Below are positions 8,205 through 16,292 of a stretch of DNA of 64,000 bases, piece after piece. The stretch is from Cystobacter fuscus DSM 2262. Its GTDB lineage: Bacteria; Myxococcota; Myxococcia; Myxococcales; Myxococcaceae. The notes under the pieces are model-generated. The model made no database searches. It saw only the letters and a program-made list of their open reading frames with translations, and had not been told where the DNA came from. Position 1 is the stretch's first letter. Every line of letters starts with the position of its first letter. The stretch is taken from assembly GCF_000335475.2 (NCBI RefSeq), contig NZ_ANAH02000023.1:1-64000 (forward strand), written 5' to 3'. The position numbers and the translations under genes were made by a program.

Positions 8205-9104
8205 TCAGGGAAGGGCGAGGTTCTCCACGGTGATGGAGCGCGGTCCCTCTTCGCTCAGCGTCAGGGTGAGACCCTCGAGCGGGGCTCCCGCCGCGGCCCT
8301 CGCCTCGACGAAGACGGAACCAACCGCTCCGGGGAGAATGGCTTGTGAGGGGCCAAATTGGATGCCTTCCAGCGGCATCCCTTCGTTCGCCACCAACAGC
8401 GCTTTCACCACTCTCCACGGTTCCGTCCCGGTGTTCTGGACGGAGAGCCGCACGGCCACGCTGTGGAACGAGCGGAAGAGCACCCCATCCGACATGGACA
8501 GGGAGCTCTCCGTGCTCCTGGCCTTGTCAGCACCGAACACCTTCTTGCGGAGTTCGTCGAAACCCAGTTCTCCGTTGAGGAAGAGCCTCAGCAGCCCTCC
8601 ATGCGCCTTCAATTGTCCGTGAAGGGATTGGTTCTCCTCGTCCAGACGTTGACTCCTCGCTCGTTCCTCCTCGAGTTCCTGCCAGAGCGATGCCCGGGAA
8701 CGCTGGTCATGGAACACATCGATCTGATGGGTCACCTGTTCCGGGTGGGCGACCAGCATGAAGGTCACGCCTTGCTCGGGAGGGTCCTTCTCGAAGTGCA
8801 CTCTGAGCCGCAACCGCTCGCCCGGAGCCAGATCCGGTGGAGGAATGAAGCTGATACTGCTTCGTCCCCGAAGCACACTGCCGAAGCGGACTTCCTCTTC
8901 CAGGTCGACCGAAGCGGGTTGGTCGAAGACGAAGCCCGTCAGACTGCCGCGGTGGATGCAGATCTCCGGCGTCTGCGCGGCGGACTGTCGTGACAAATCC
9001 ATGCGCTGCCTGTCCGGACAAGAACGTGGGGGGCTCGATGTCGCCTCGGGAGTCGCGTGTCGCAGCGCCAGCGAGAGAAACAGATACAGGGAGGAGGGGT
9101 GCAT
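8205..9104 (-). CDS. DUF2381 family secreted protein
   Basis: This 299-aa protein is of the Myxococcus paralogous family TIGR02268/DUF2381. It has an N-terminal hydrophobic signal, a beta-sandwich region with the family phrase APGERLRLRVHFEKDPPEQG, and FMLVAHPEQVTHQIDVF. A charged coiled coil follows (~145-180, RSRASLWQELEEERARSQRL…), then a C-terminal beta domain. Members are usually found downstream of Hanks-type kinases in myxobacteria, and here the kinase/lipoprotein gene ends 25 bp upstream. The function of the family is unknown; a periplasmic partner of the kinase system is plausible. It abuts a decayed nuclease fragment. Confidence 0.8.
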   Translation of the reverse strand: MHPSSLYLFLSLALRHATPEATSSPPRSCPDRQRMDLSRQSAAQTPEICIHRGSLTGFVFDQPASVDLEEEVRFGSVLRGRSSISFIPPPDLAPGERLRLRVHFEKDPPEQGVTFMLVAHPEQVTHQIDVFHDQRSRASLWQELEEERARSQRLDEENQSLHGQLKAHGGLLRLFLNGELGFDELRKKVFGADKARSTESSLSMSDGVLFRSFHSVAVRLSVQNTGTEPWRVVKALLVANEGMPLEGIQFGPSQAILPGAVGSVFVEARAAAGAPLEGLTLTLSEEGPRSITVENLALP

Positions 9105-9128
9105 GGAAGGCGCAACTCCAACATGCCA

Positions 9129-9635
9129 TCAATAGGCGAAGTGACTCACGGTCTCCACATACTGCAAGGCGGTGATGACGGCCTTTCCTGGCCGGCTTCC
9201 GGGTTTCATGGGGACCCCCCTCCTGTCGTATTCCGCCGCCAGACGAATGCAGACCGGCAGGCTCTCACCCGTGTGAAGGATGATTCGGGTGAAGTAGCCG
9301 TGAACCCGGTCGCCTTCGAAGAACAATTCCCCATAGAGCTTCGTCAGAGGCGGGATTTCCTGCCATTGCGAGGCAATCACCGCGGTGGTGTAGGGTCCTT
9401 CCTGAACGGTGATGGTCGTGTCGCCTGTGATGATGCGATCGAGCGGGATCATGGAGATCCGATTCCAGTCACGCCGTTCGAAGCCGAAGCGCTTGAGTGT
9501 CTCTTGATGGCCCGGGGGGCACTCGGGGGAGGGGCGGGGTCGGGGGGGCGGCGCGCTCGCGCACCCCGCGCTCACACACGCGGCGGAGACCAGGGTGGAT
9601 TTGATCAGGGAACGGCCCGGATGGGATTTGCGCAT
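9129..9635 (-). CDS. Possible internally initiated lipoprotein within the kinase frame
   Basis: The ATG at 9635 lies in frame inside the kinase gene, with a GAGGAAG Shine-Dalgarno-like run 5-11 bases upstream. The 168-aa product begins MRKSHPGRSLIKS, has a hydrophobic core and a VSAGC lipobox, then a Pro/Arg linker and a globular domain (~80-168). These are all the features of an independent lipoprotein. In the full-length kinase fusion, the same segment would be a second, oddly placed hydrophobic helix. The sequence alone does not show whether it is translated separately. Confidence 0.45.
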   Translation of the reverse strand: MRKSHPGRSLIKSTLVSAACVSAGCASAPPPRPRPSPECPPGHQETLKRFGFERRDWNRISMIPLDRIITGDTTITVQEGPYTTAVIASQWQEIPPLTKLYGELFFEGDRVHGYFTRIILHTGESLPVCIRLAAEYDRRGVPMKPGSRPGKAVITALQYVETVSHFAY

Positions 9636-10859
9636 CGGTTCTTCCTCGCGGTGTGTCGCGTTGGCGGGCGCGGGGGGCGGTGACTCCAGAAGTTCCGCGC
9701 GTGGACCAACTTCGGCCGTCTTCGAGGTGTCTGCCAATTCCTGGCGGAACCCGGCCTCGTGTGGCGGGAGGGACATGGGCAACCCAGTGCGTGGGGTGAT
9801 GGCCCGCGCCTCCGAGGGAAGAGGCTGGGGGCCTGGTGGGAGGACCAGCGCCGCGAACAGGCTCAGGAGCAGGGCGCGGCTCCTCCCGGACGTGGCCGGG
9901 GGGACGGGCGCCGCCAGGGCGCGGGGCGGCTCGGAAACCGGTCGCACCGGCTCCTCGGCGAAGAGCGGCACCCGCCAGGTGTCGTCGGCCCGGGCGAGGG
10001 CCTCGTCCACGGCGCGCGCGAGCGCCTGGGCGTCGGCGTACCGGGCCTCGGGTGCCTTCTCCAGCATGCGCAGGCACAGCTCCCCCAGGGCCTGGGGGAC
10101 GCGGGGATTGCGCACGTGGGGCGGCTCCGGCGTGTGCTCGAGGATGGTGCGCGTCAGGGGCCCGTGCCGGTCTCCGAAGGGCAGGGTGCGCGTGAGCAGG
10201 ACATAGAGGGTGACTCCCAGGGCCCACCAATCATCCGCGGGCTGGGCGTCATAGCGCTCTCCTTCCCACTCCCGGGCGAAGCGCACGATCTCCGGGCTGC
10301 GGTACTCGGGCGTGCCCGGCGGCAGCCGCATCGTCAGGCGTGGGGCCCCCTCGTAGCGGGCCGAGCCGAAGTCCACCAGCACCGGCCGCCCGTCCTCCCG
10401 GCGCATGAGGATGTTGGCCTCCTTCACGTCCCGGTGCACCACCCCCGCAGCATGCACCTGCCCCAGGGCTTCCACCACGGGACGCAGCACCTGCCGCGCC
10501 AGTTGCTCCGCGGTACACCGGTTCTCCCTTGCCCAGACATCCAGCGGCGGGCCGTCCACCCACTCCAGGGCGAGCACCAGGAAGCGCGGCTTGTCCTCGG
10601 GCCACTGGCCATAGCCCAGCAGCCCCACCACCGAGGTGTGCCGCACCCGGCGCAGCGCATCCACCTCGCGCTCGCCCCATATCCCCATGGGCACCAGCTT
10701 GAGGGCGAAGCGTCTCCCTCCGCGCTCGGCCCGATACACGCTGCCCGAGCTGCCCGTGGCCAGACACTCCTGGAGGGTGAACCCCGCCACCTGGGTGCCC
10801 GGAGCGGGCTCGTTCCCCCTCCACCCACCCCCATCCTGTTCGCCGCGTTCGACGGACAT
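9129..10859 (-). CDS. Hanks-type Ser/Thr protein kinase fused in frame to a lipoprotein-like domain
   Basis: This 576-aa frame has a kinase domain at about 25-290. The features are a Gly-rich loop (LATGSSGSVYRAE), the VAIK-type Lys (RRFALKLV), HRDVKEANIL, the VDFGS Mg-binding motif, GTPEYRSPE, and the DDWWALGVTLYVLL helix. A transmembrane helix follows (~340). Residues 409-576 look like a separate lipoprotein: MRKS start, hydrophobic core, VSAGC lipobox, Pro-rich stretch, then a globular domain. There is no stop codon between them. A purine-rich GAGGAAG lies 5-11 bases before the internal ATG, so two proteins may be made. DUF2381 follows in the same operon. Confidence 0.85.
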   Translation of the reverse strand: MSVERGEQDGGGWRGNEPAPGTQVAGFTLQECLATGSSGSVYRAERGGRRFALKLVPMGIWGEREVDALRRVRHTSVVGLLGYGQWPEDKPRFLVLALEWVDGPPLDVWARENRCTAEQLARQVLRPVVEALGQVHAAGVVHRDVKEANILMRREDGRPVLVDFGSARYEGAPRLTMRLPPGTPEYRSPEIVRFAREWEGERYDAQPADDWWALGVTLYVLLTRTLPFGDRHGPLTRTILEHTPEPPHVRNPRVPQALGELCLRMLEKAPEARYADAQALARAVDEALARADDTWRVPLFAEEPVRPVSEPPRALAAPVPPATSGRSRALLLSLFAALVLPPGPQPLPSEARAITPRTGLPMSLPPHEAGFRQELADTSKTAEVGPRAELLESPPPAPANATHREEEPMRKSHPGRSLIKSTLVSAACVSAGCASAPPPRPRPSPECPPGHQETLKRFGFERRDWNRISMIPLDRIITGDTTITVQEGPYTTAVIASQWQEIPPLTKLYGELFFEGDRVHGYFTRIILHTGESLPVCIRLAAEYDRRGVPMKPGSRPGKAVITALQYVETVSHFAY

Positions 10860-10978
10860 CCCACCTGACCTCCGAAGGCCGCGGAGGCTACCAGCGAGAT
10901 GATCACATTCCCTGGACCCATCAGGTAGGCGGTCGCGAGGCCGACCCCATCAGAGCACTCGTCTCCGCCTGGAGGAGG

Positions 10979-11851
10979 CTACCCGCCGGCCCCGCGCTCC
11001 ACGGCCTCGAGATGCCCCAGGAGCGCCGCCGCGAGCGCGGGCACGAGGACGCGGGGAAGCGCATGGCCCATGCCCTCGAGGGTCACGAGCGTCGAGTGGG
11101 GCAGGTTCGCCGCCAGGTGCCGCGCGTTGGGCGCCGGATTGATGGGATCCTCCGGGGTGGCGATGACGAGCGTGGGCACGGTGACGTGGGCCAGCTCCGC
11201 GCCGCGCTCCAGGCCGGTGGTGCTGGCGCGCGCGTGGGCGCCCGGGTTGTCGTGCCGGCCGGCGTGGCGGATGATGCGGCGCTCGAGCGCGCGGTACTCC
11301 TCCGCGTCGAAGGGCAGCACCCGCCCGTGGAGCCTCCGCCAGTTCTCCACCCGCCAGTCGAGCTCCGCCTCGAGGTCGCGCGGCTCGAACATGTGGCTCC
11401 AGAACTCGAGCAGTCCCTCGTCGATGGGGATGGGCGCCGGGCCGTCCGCGAGCGCTGGCGTGCCACCGAGGGCGGGGATGCCGAAGACGGTCGCGCTGAG
11501 CAGCCGCTGGGGATGGTCGAGCAGTAGCAGTTGCACGAGCAGGCCACCCAGCGACATGCCCACGACGTGCGCCCGGGAGATGCCGAGCGCATCGAGCACG
11601 GCCACGGCGTCCTCGGCCAGCCGGGTGATGGGATAGGGCTTCGTGTCGAAGGCCCAGGTGGAGGCCCCGGTGTCCCGGTGATCATAGCGGATGACCCGGT
11701 GCCGCTTGGAGAGCAGCGCCATGAGCTCGTCCGGCCAGGCCAGGCCCGAGGCATTGGCTCCCATGATGAGCAGGATGGCGGGAGCGTCTTCCGGTCCCCA
11801 GGTCTCGACCCAAAGAGAGACCCCGTCGGCGACTTCGACGAAGCGTTGCAT
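10979..11851 (-). CDS. Alpha/beta-fold hydrolase
   Basis: This 290-aa protein has the canonical fold. The nucleophile elbow is GMSLGG (Ser near 95), the acid lies in the TPEDPINP segment (~235), and the His is in GMGHALP (~260). The HG-like oxyanion region is replaced by LLIMGANASGLAWP, and YDHRDTGAST follows strand 4. It resembles the esterase/epoxide-hydrolase-like family related to aclacinomycin methylesterase RdmC. AGGAGG precedes the ATG at 11851 and decides the start. It lies downstream of rho but is separated from it by two strong hairpins, so it is probably transcribed separately. Confidence 0.82.
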   Translation of the reverse strand: MQRFVEVADGVSLWVETWGPEDAPAILLIMGANASGLAWPDELMALLSKRHRVIRYDHRDTGASTWAFDTKPYPITRLAEDAVAVLDALGISRAHVVGMSLGGLLVQLLLLDHPQRLLSATVFGIPALGGTPALADGPAPIPIDEGLLEFWSHMFEPRDLEAELDWRVENWRRLHGRVLPFDAEEYRALERRIIRHAGRHDNPGAHARASTTGLERGAELAHVTVPTLVIATPEDPINPAPNARHLAANLPHSTLVTLEGMGHALPRVLVPALAAALLGHLEAVERGAGG

Positions 11852-11881
11852 GTGGCGCTTCCTCCTGTTTCCGAGACACCA

Positions 11882-11921
11882 AGGGCCCGCCCCCGTCAGG
11901 TGATGACGTGAAGCGGGCCCT
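11882..11921 (-). terminator. Strong hairpin downstream of rho
   Basis: Perfect 9-bp arms AGGGCCCGC (11882-11890) and GCGGGCCCT (11913-11921) enclose a second stem, CGTCA/TGACG. It begins 45 bp after the rho stop codon on the rho strand and before the hydrolase start. There is no U-tract, so it may act as a Rho-dependent or mRNA-stabilising 3' structure rather than a classic intrinsic terminator. Confidence 0.5.
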
Positions 11922-11933
11922 CGGGCCGACGCG

Positions 11934-11953
11934 CTCCGCCCGGAGGGGCGGAG
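11934..11953 (-). terminator. Second hairpin, adjacent to the rho stop
   Basis: CTCCGCC and GGCGGAG form a 7-bp stem with a 6-nt loop, 13 bp after the rho stop codon. With the larger hairpin just beyond it, this makes a tandem 3' structure. No U-tract follows. Confidence 0.4.
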
Positions 11954-11966
11954 GCAGCTCAATTCC

Positions 11967-13499
11967 TCACAACTCCTCGAGGAACTCGTCGTTGTAGGTG
12001 TAGCGGCTGAGCCGCTTGACGAGCGCCTCCATGGCCTCCACGGGCTTCACCGCGAAGAGCATCTGGCGCATCTTCTTCACCTTCTCGTATTCCTTGTGGC
12101 CGAAGAGCTTCTCTTCCTTGCGCGTGCCCGACTGGCCGATGTTGACCGCCGGGAAGATGCGCTTCTCCGCGAGGAACCGGTCCAGGGTGACTTCGGAGTT
12201 ACCCGTGCCCTTGAACTCCTCGAAGATGACCTCGTCCATGCGGCTGCCGGTGTCGATGAGCGCCGTGCCCACGATGGTGAGGCTGCCCGCCTCCTCGGTG
12301 GCGCGCGCCGCGCCGAAGATGCGCTTGGGGCGCTCCAGCGCGCGGCTGTCCACGCCGCCCGACAGCGTGCGTCCCGAGTTGTCCACTTCCTTGTTGTAGG
12401 CGCGCGCCAGCCGGGTGATGGAGTCCAGGAGGATCATCACGTCCTTGCCTCCCTCCACCAGGCGCCGCGCCCGCTCCAGCGCCAGCTCGGCGATCTTCAG
12501 GTGATCGCCCGTGGGCCGGTCCGAGCTGGACGCCAGCACCTCGGCCTTGATGTTGCGGCGCATGTCCGTCACCTCCTCGGGGCGCTCGTCGATGAGCAGC
12601 ACCATGAGGTGGATCTCCGGATGGTTGGCCACCACCGCCTGGGCAATGCGCTGCAGCATGATGGTCTTGCCCGTCTTGGGCGGCGCCACGATGAGCGCGC
12701 GCTGCCCCTTGCCGATGGGCGAGACCAGGTCCAACACCCGCGTCACCATCTCCCGATGGCCGTTCTCCAGCTTGATGCGCTCGGAGGGGTCCACGGACGT
12801 GAGGTCGGCGAAGTGCGGCAGGCGGCTCATCAGGTCCAACGGGCGGCCATCCGCCTGCTCCACGCGCTGGATGATGCCCTTGTTGCCCTTCATCTGGGCG
12901 AAGGCATTGAGGTACTGCCCCGGGCGCAAGCGCAGCTTCTGCACCAGGTTCTTGGGAATCTCCGCGTCATCCGGAGAGGGCAACAGGTTGCGCTTGAGCT
13001 GGCGCAGGTAGGCGTTGGGCCCCTTGGCCTCGGTGTCGAGCACCCCTTCCACCGGGGCGAGCGAGGGCTGGGCGGACACCGGCGGGGGCCTCTGCTGCCG
13101 CTCCCCGTGGTGCTGCTGCGGGGCGTGCTGGGGCGCCTGCTGTCCGTGGTGCTGCTGGCCCTGCTGTTGCTGCTGTGCCAGGCGCTGCTGGTACTGCTGC
13201 AACTCCTGCGGTGTGAGGAACACCTGCTGGGGCTGGCCGTCCGGACCGGCCACCATGCGGTAGGCCTGTCCTTCGGGGGTGAAGAGCACCTGGGCTCCCC
13301 GACGGCGGCGGCGGCGGCGGCGGCGGCGGCCACCCGGTCCGGGCGGGCCGCCCGCGGGCTGTCCAGGCGAGGCCGAGCCCTCGCCGTCATCGGGTCCCTC
13401 GTCGCCCTCGTCATCACCGTCATCCACGTCCTGCGCGTCGGCGCGGGCGGCCATGGGGGAGGGGAGCTCGGAGGGATCGCGGTTATCGGTTTCGCTCAT
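11967..13499 (-). CDS. rho: Transcription termination factor Rho, with long disordered N-terminal extension
   Basis: This 510-aa protein is a hexameric RNA-dependent ATPase that ends transcription. The ATPase core is intact: Walker A APPKTGKT (~250), Walker B ILLDS, the Q-loop SGGVDSRALERPKRIFGAAR, and the R-loop region DTGSRMDEVIFEEFKGTGN. The first ~150 residues are atypical: an acidic stretch, ten consecutive arginines (~58-67), and a Gln/His-rich segment (~100-145). The cold-shock RNA-binding domain is divergent; GPNAYLR stands where the RNP1 GFGFLR is expected. The extension may supply RNA binding. A 259-bp untranslated leader precedes the gene. Confidence 0.95.
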   Translation of the reverse strand: MSETDNRDPSELPSPMAARADAQDVDDGDDEGDEGPDDGEGSASPGQPAGGPPGPGGRRRRRRRRRRGAQVLFTPEGQAYRMVAGPDGQPQQVFLTPQELQQYQQRLAQQQQQGQQHHGQQAPQHAPQQHHGERQQRPPPVSAQPSLAPVEGVLDTEAKGPNAYLRQLKRNLLPSPDDAEIPKNLVQKLRLRPGQYLNAFAQMKGNKGIIQRVEQADGRPLDLMSRLPHFADLTSVDPSERIKLENGHREMVTRVLDLVSPIGKGQRALIVAPPKTGKTIMLQRIAQAVVANHPEIHLMVLLIDERPEEVTDMRRNIKAEVLASSSDRPTGDHLKIAELALERARRLVEGGKDVMILLDSITRLARAYNKEVDNSGRTLSGGVDSRALERPKRIFGAARATEEAGSLTIVGTALIDTGSRMDEVIFEEFKGTGNSEVTLDRFLAEKRIFPAVNIGQSGTRKEEKLFGHKEYEKVKKMRQMLFAVKPVEAMEALVKRLSRYTYNDEFLEEL

Positions 13500-13710
13500 G
13501 GTCTACTGGGGTGAGGCGCGTTCCTTGAGGGAGGAGTCCCCGCGGAAGCCCTCGAGGTGCAGCGGGCTGTGGGACAGGAGCCCACCGCGGGATCCCCGGG
13601 GACGACCTCGCGCGCCTGGCGCGAACCACCCGATGACCGAACCGCTGGCTCCTGGAGCGTCCCGGTGGCCTGGGCCTACCGGGAAGCGCGAGGTGATACT
13701 ACCAAAGGAC

Positions 13711-13745
13711 ACACCGGAAGCCGGGAGAATTTCGTCTTCCGGTGT
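13711..13745 (-). terminator. Hairpin between sppA-like gene and rho
   Basis: Perfect 10-bp inverted repeat ACACCGGAAG (13711-13720) and CTTCCGGTGT (13736-13745) with a 15-nt loop, 13 bp after the sppA-like stop on the minus strand. A short CCTTT follows. It is a likely 3' end of the upstream transcript, or a structured part of the rho leader. Confidence 0.45.
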
Positions 13746-13758
13746 CGTCCTGTCGACG

Positions 13759-16245
13759 TCAGCGCACGCTGAGGGTGTAGGGCTGGACCGCCTTGAGTCC
13801 GGGTTCCAGCATCCAGGGGGATTCCAGGCCCGCCTCCCGCAGGAACGCTCGCACGGTGGGCGGGAGGAGGGGCTCGGGGGCCGGTGTCAGCGCGGCGCTC
13901 ACTCCGGGCTCGCCCCCCAGGGAGGAGAAGAAGCCCCGGGCGTCCCCCATCACCTTGAGGTCCACCTCCTCGTCGGCGGGCACCCCGGCCCGCTTGCGCG
14001 CCGCCTCCACCGCCTCCATCAGGCCCCCCAGCTGGTCCACCAGGCCCCGCTCGCGCGCCGCCACGCCCGTCCACACCCGCCCCCGGGCGATGGTGTCCAC
14101 CCGGGCCTTGTCCAGTTTGCGGGACTGCGACACCTGGGTGATGAAGTCGTCATAGGCCGAGTCCACCCAGGCCTGCATGGCCTTCTGCTCGGGCTCCGTC
14201 CAGGGCCTCCACAGGTTCACCAGGTCCGGCATGGGGGCGCGGCCGATGGTCTCCGTGCTCACGCCCAGCTTGTCGCCCAGCAGGCCGCGCAGCGCGGGCT
14301 TGAGGAAGAAGACGCCGATGCTGCCCGTCAGCGTGGTGGGCAGGGCCCACACCTCGTCCGCGCCCATGGCCGCGTAGTAGCCCCCCGAGGCCGCCACGTC
14401 GCCCATGGAGGCGATGACGGGCTTGTGCTTCCTGGCCTCGAGCACGGCGCGGTACATCAGGTCCGAGGCCAGCACCTCGCCGCCTCCCGAGTCCACGCGC
14501 ACGACGATGGCCGCCACGGACGGATCGTGCTGGGCGCGCTCCAGGGCGAGCACCACCGTCTCCGCGCCCACGGACAGCTCGCCGCCCAGCGGTGACTGGC
14601 GGCTCTTGCCCCCGACGATGGTGCCGAGCACCGGCACCACCGCGATGCGGCGCCTCGGGCTCCAGCGCTCGTCCCGCTCGTCGCGCGGCGAGTAGCGGGC
14701 GTCATAGCGGGCACCGGGCACCAGCGCCTCCAGCCGGGTGTCGAACTCCTCGGGCGTCAGCACCCCATCCACCAGCCCCAGCTCCTTGGCCCGGTTGGCG
14801 GTGAGGATGCCCTCGCTCCACGCCTCCCGGAGCCGCTCGGGCGTCAGGCGGCGCGCCTTCGTCACCCGCTCCACGTCGTGGGCCGTCTGCGTGTCCAGGT
14901 AGGCCTCGAGCGTCTCGCGCTGCGCGGGGCTCAGGTCGCGGCGGGTGAGCTGCTCGGGCGCCGTCTTGTAGTCGCCCACCCGCGCCACGTCCCAGCTCAC
15001 CCCCAGCTTCTCCATCGTCCCGCCCAGGTACGTCACCTGGGCCGACAGGCCGTTGACGAGCAGCGAGGAGGCGGACAGGGCATACACCTCGTCCGCGGCC
15101 GCGCCCACGAAGTAGGCCCGGTCATCCACCTGGTACAGCACCGCCATCACCCGCTTGCCCGCCGCGCGCAGCCGGAGGATGGCCTGGTGCAGCTCGTCCG
15201 CCTTGCCCCAGTCCACGCCGGGCAGGCCCGCCACCTTGAGCACCACGCCCCGCAGCCGCTCGTCCCGCGTGGCCCCGTCGAGCCAGCGCATCAGCTCCAG
15301 GTAGGGATCGCTCCCCACGCCGCCGAGCAGCGCGCCAAGCCCTCCTCGTGCCACCAGCCGATCATCCAGGTCCAACAGCGCCACCGTGCCTCCGCCGAGC
15401 CGCGGCGCCGGGTACTTCTGTCCCGACAGGCGCACCGCCACCACGTGGTCCGCGCCGCCGCTCGTGACGCCGCCGGCCGCGTAGGTGAGGCCCCAGTGTG
15501 CGCTGTCCAGGGTGGCCGACAGTTGCAGGGCCAGGGGGCCGGCCGCCGGGCCCAGCCCATGGGACACGCCCGCGCCCAGGCTCACGCCCGGAATCACCGT
15601 GGCGCGCGCCGTATAGGAGAGCTGTCCCGTGCCCCAGCGCCCCTCGGTGGCGGCGTAGTCCACGCCCAGCGTCACGCGCTCGCCCAGGGGCCGCACCCCC
15701 ACGGCGAGGTTGTAGACGCGCGGCAGGAGGAAGTCGCCCTGCCGGGGCGCGTTCACGTCCCGCACCACCGCGCCCACGGACACGTGGCGCGAGGGGCGCA
15801 GCGTGAGGCCGAGATCGAAGCCGGACAGCCGGGAGAGCGTGGCGTCCGCCGAGGAGATGTCGTGGTAGCCCACCCCGAGCGACAGCGCCCCCGCGCCGAG
15901 CGCCAGGCCGAAGGACGTCTTGCGGTAGTCGGGCAGCCCGCGGCCCCGCATCCACTCGAGGCTGAAGCCCGCCCCCAGGCCCCCGCCGAGCGAGGTGCCC
16001 AGGAAGAGCCCATCCGCCACCTGGTCTGACGCGAGGTTGCGCTCGTGCAGCCAGGTGAGCTGTCCGGGCCCCACCAGGCGCAGGCTGGCGGGGTTGAGGG
16101 CCAGCGCCGTGGCCTCGTCCACCAGCGCGGCGGACGTGGGCGGCAGCGTCACCCCGCGGGGTGGCACGGCGGGCTGGAGGATGAGCCCCGTCTGGGCGAG
16201 CACGAGGCTGGGAAACAGCAGCGACAAGGCGGAGAGGGCTCGCAT
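13759..16245 (-). CDS. SppA-type S49 protease with N-terminal beta-barrel-like domain
   Basis: This 828-aa protein has a signal peptide (~1-17). The next ~280 residues alternate aromatic and Gly residues in strands (LGVGYHDISS, FDLGLTLRPS, VTLGVDYAAT) like an outer-membrane barrel. Residues ~310-800 are a 67K-type signal peptide peptidase with two S49 repeats. The catalytic Lys is K427 (VGDYKTAPEQL) and the nucleophile Ser is S620 (VAASGGYYAA), 193 residues apart as expected for SppA. Typical SppA is an inner-membrane enzyme cleaving leftover signal peptides. The barrel-like domain suggests a different, outer-membrane or periplasmic location; this is inference. Confidence 0.82.
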   Translation of the reverse strand: MRALSALSLLFPSLVLAQTGLILQPAVPPRGVTLPPTSAALVDEATALALNPASLRLVGPGQLTWLHERNLASDQVADGLFLGTSLGGGLGAGFSLEWMRGRGLPDYRKTSFGLALGAGALSLGVGYHDISSADATLSRLSGFDLGLTLRPSRHVSVGAVVRDVNAPRQGDFLLPRVYNLAVGVRPLGERVTLGVDYAATEGRWGTGQLSYTARATVIPGVSLGAGVSHGLGPAAGPLALQLSATLDSAHWGLTYAAGGVTSGGADHVVAVRLSGQKYPAPRLGGGTVALLDLDDRLVARGGLGALLGGVGSDPYLELMRWLDGATRDERLRGVVLKVAGLPGVDWGKADELHQAILRLRAAGKRVMAVLYQVDDRAYFVGAAADEVYALSASSLLVNGLSAQVTYLGGTMEKLGVSWDVARVGDYKTAPEQLTRRDLSPAQRETLEAYLDTQTAHDVERVTKARRLTPERLREAWSEGILTANRAKELGLVDGVLTPEEFDTRLEALVPGARYDARYSPRDERDERWSPRRRIAVVPVLGTIVGGKSRQSPLGGELSVGAETVVLALERAQHDPSVAAIVVRVDSGGGEVLASDLMYRAVLEARKHKPVIASMGDVAASGGYYAAMGADEVWALPTTLTGSIGVFFLKPALRGLLGDKLGVSTETIGRAPMPDLVNLWRPWTEPEQKAMQAWVDSAYDDFITQVSQSRKLDKARVDTIARGRVWTGVAARERGLVDQLGGLMEAVEAARKRAGVPADEEVDLKVMGDARGFFSSLGGEPGVSAALTPAPEPLLPPTVRAFLREAGLESPWMLEPGLKAVQPYTLSVR

Positions 16246-16292
16246 GGCCCGCGGACTCTAGGAGGCGCGGGGGCCCACACAAGCGCCTTGGC

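Noticed and set aside
8158-8418. 86-codon minus-strand frame over the DUF2381 3' end
   Set aside because: It is a shadow frame inside DUF2381. The real remnant in this area is the HNH tail in another frame, ending at 8075.
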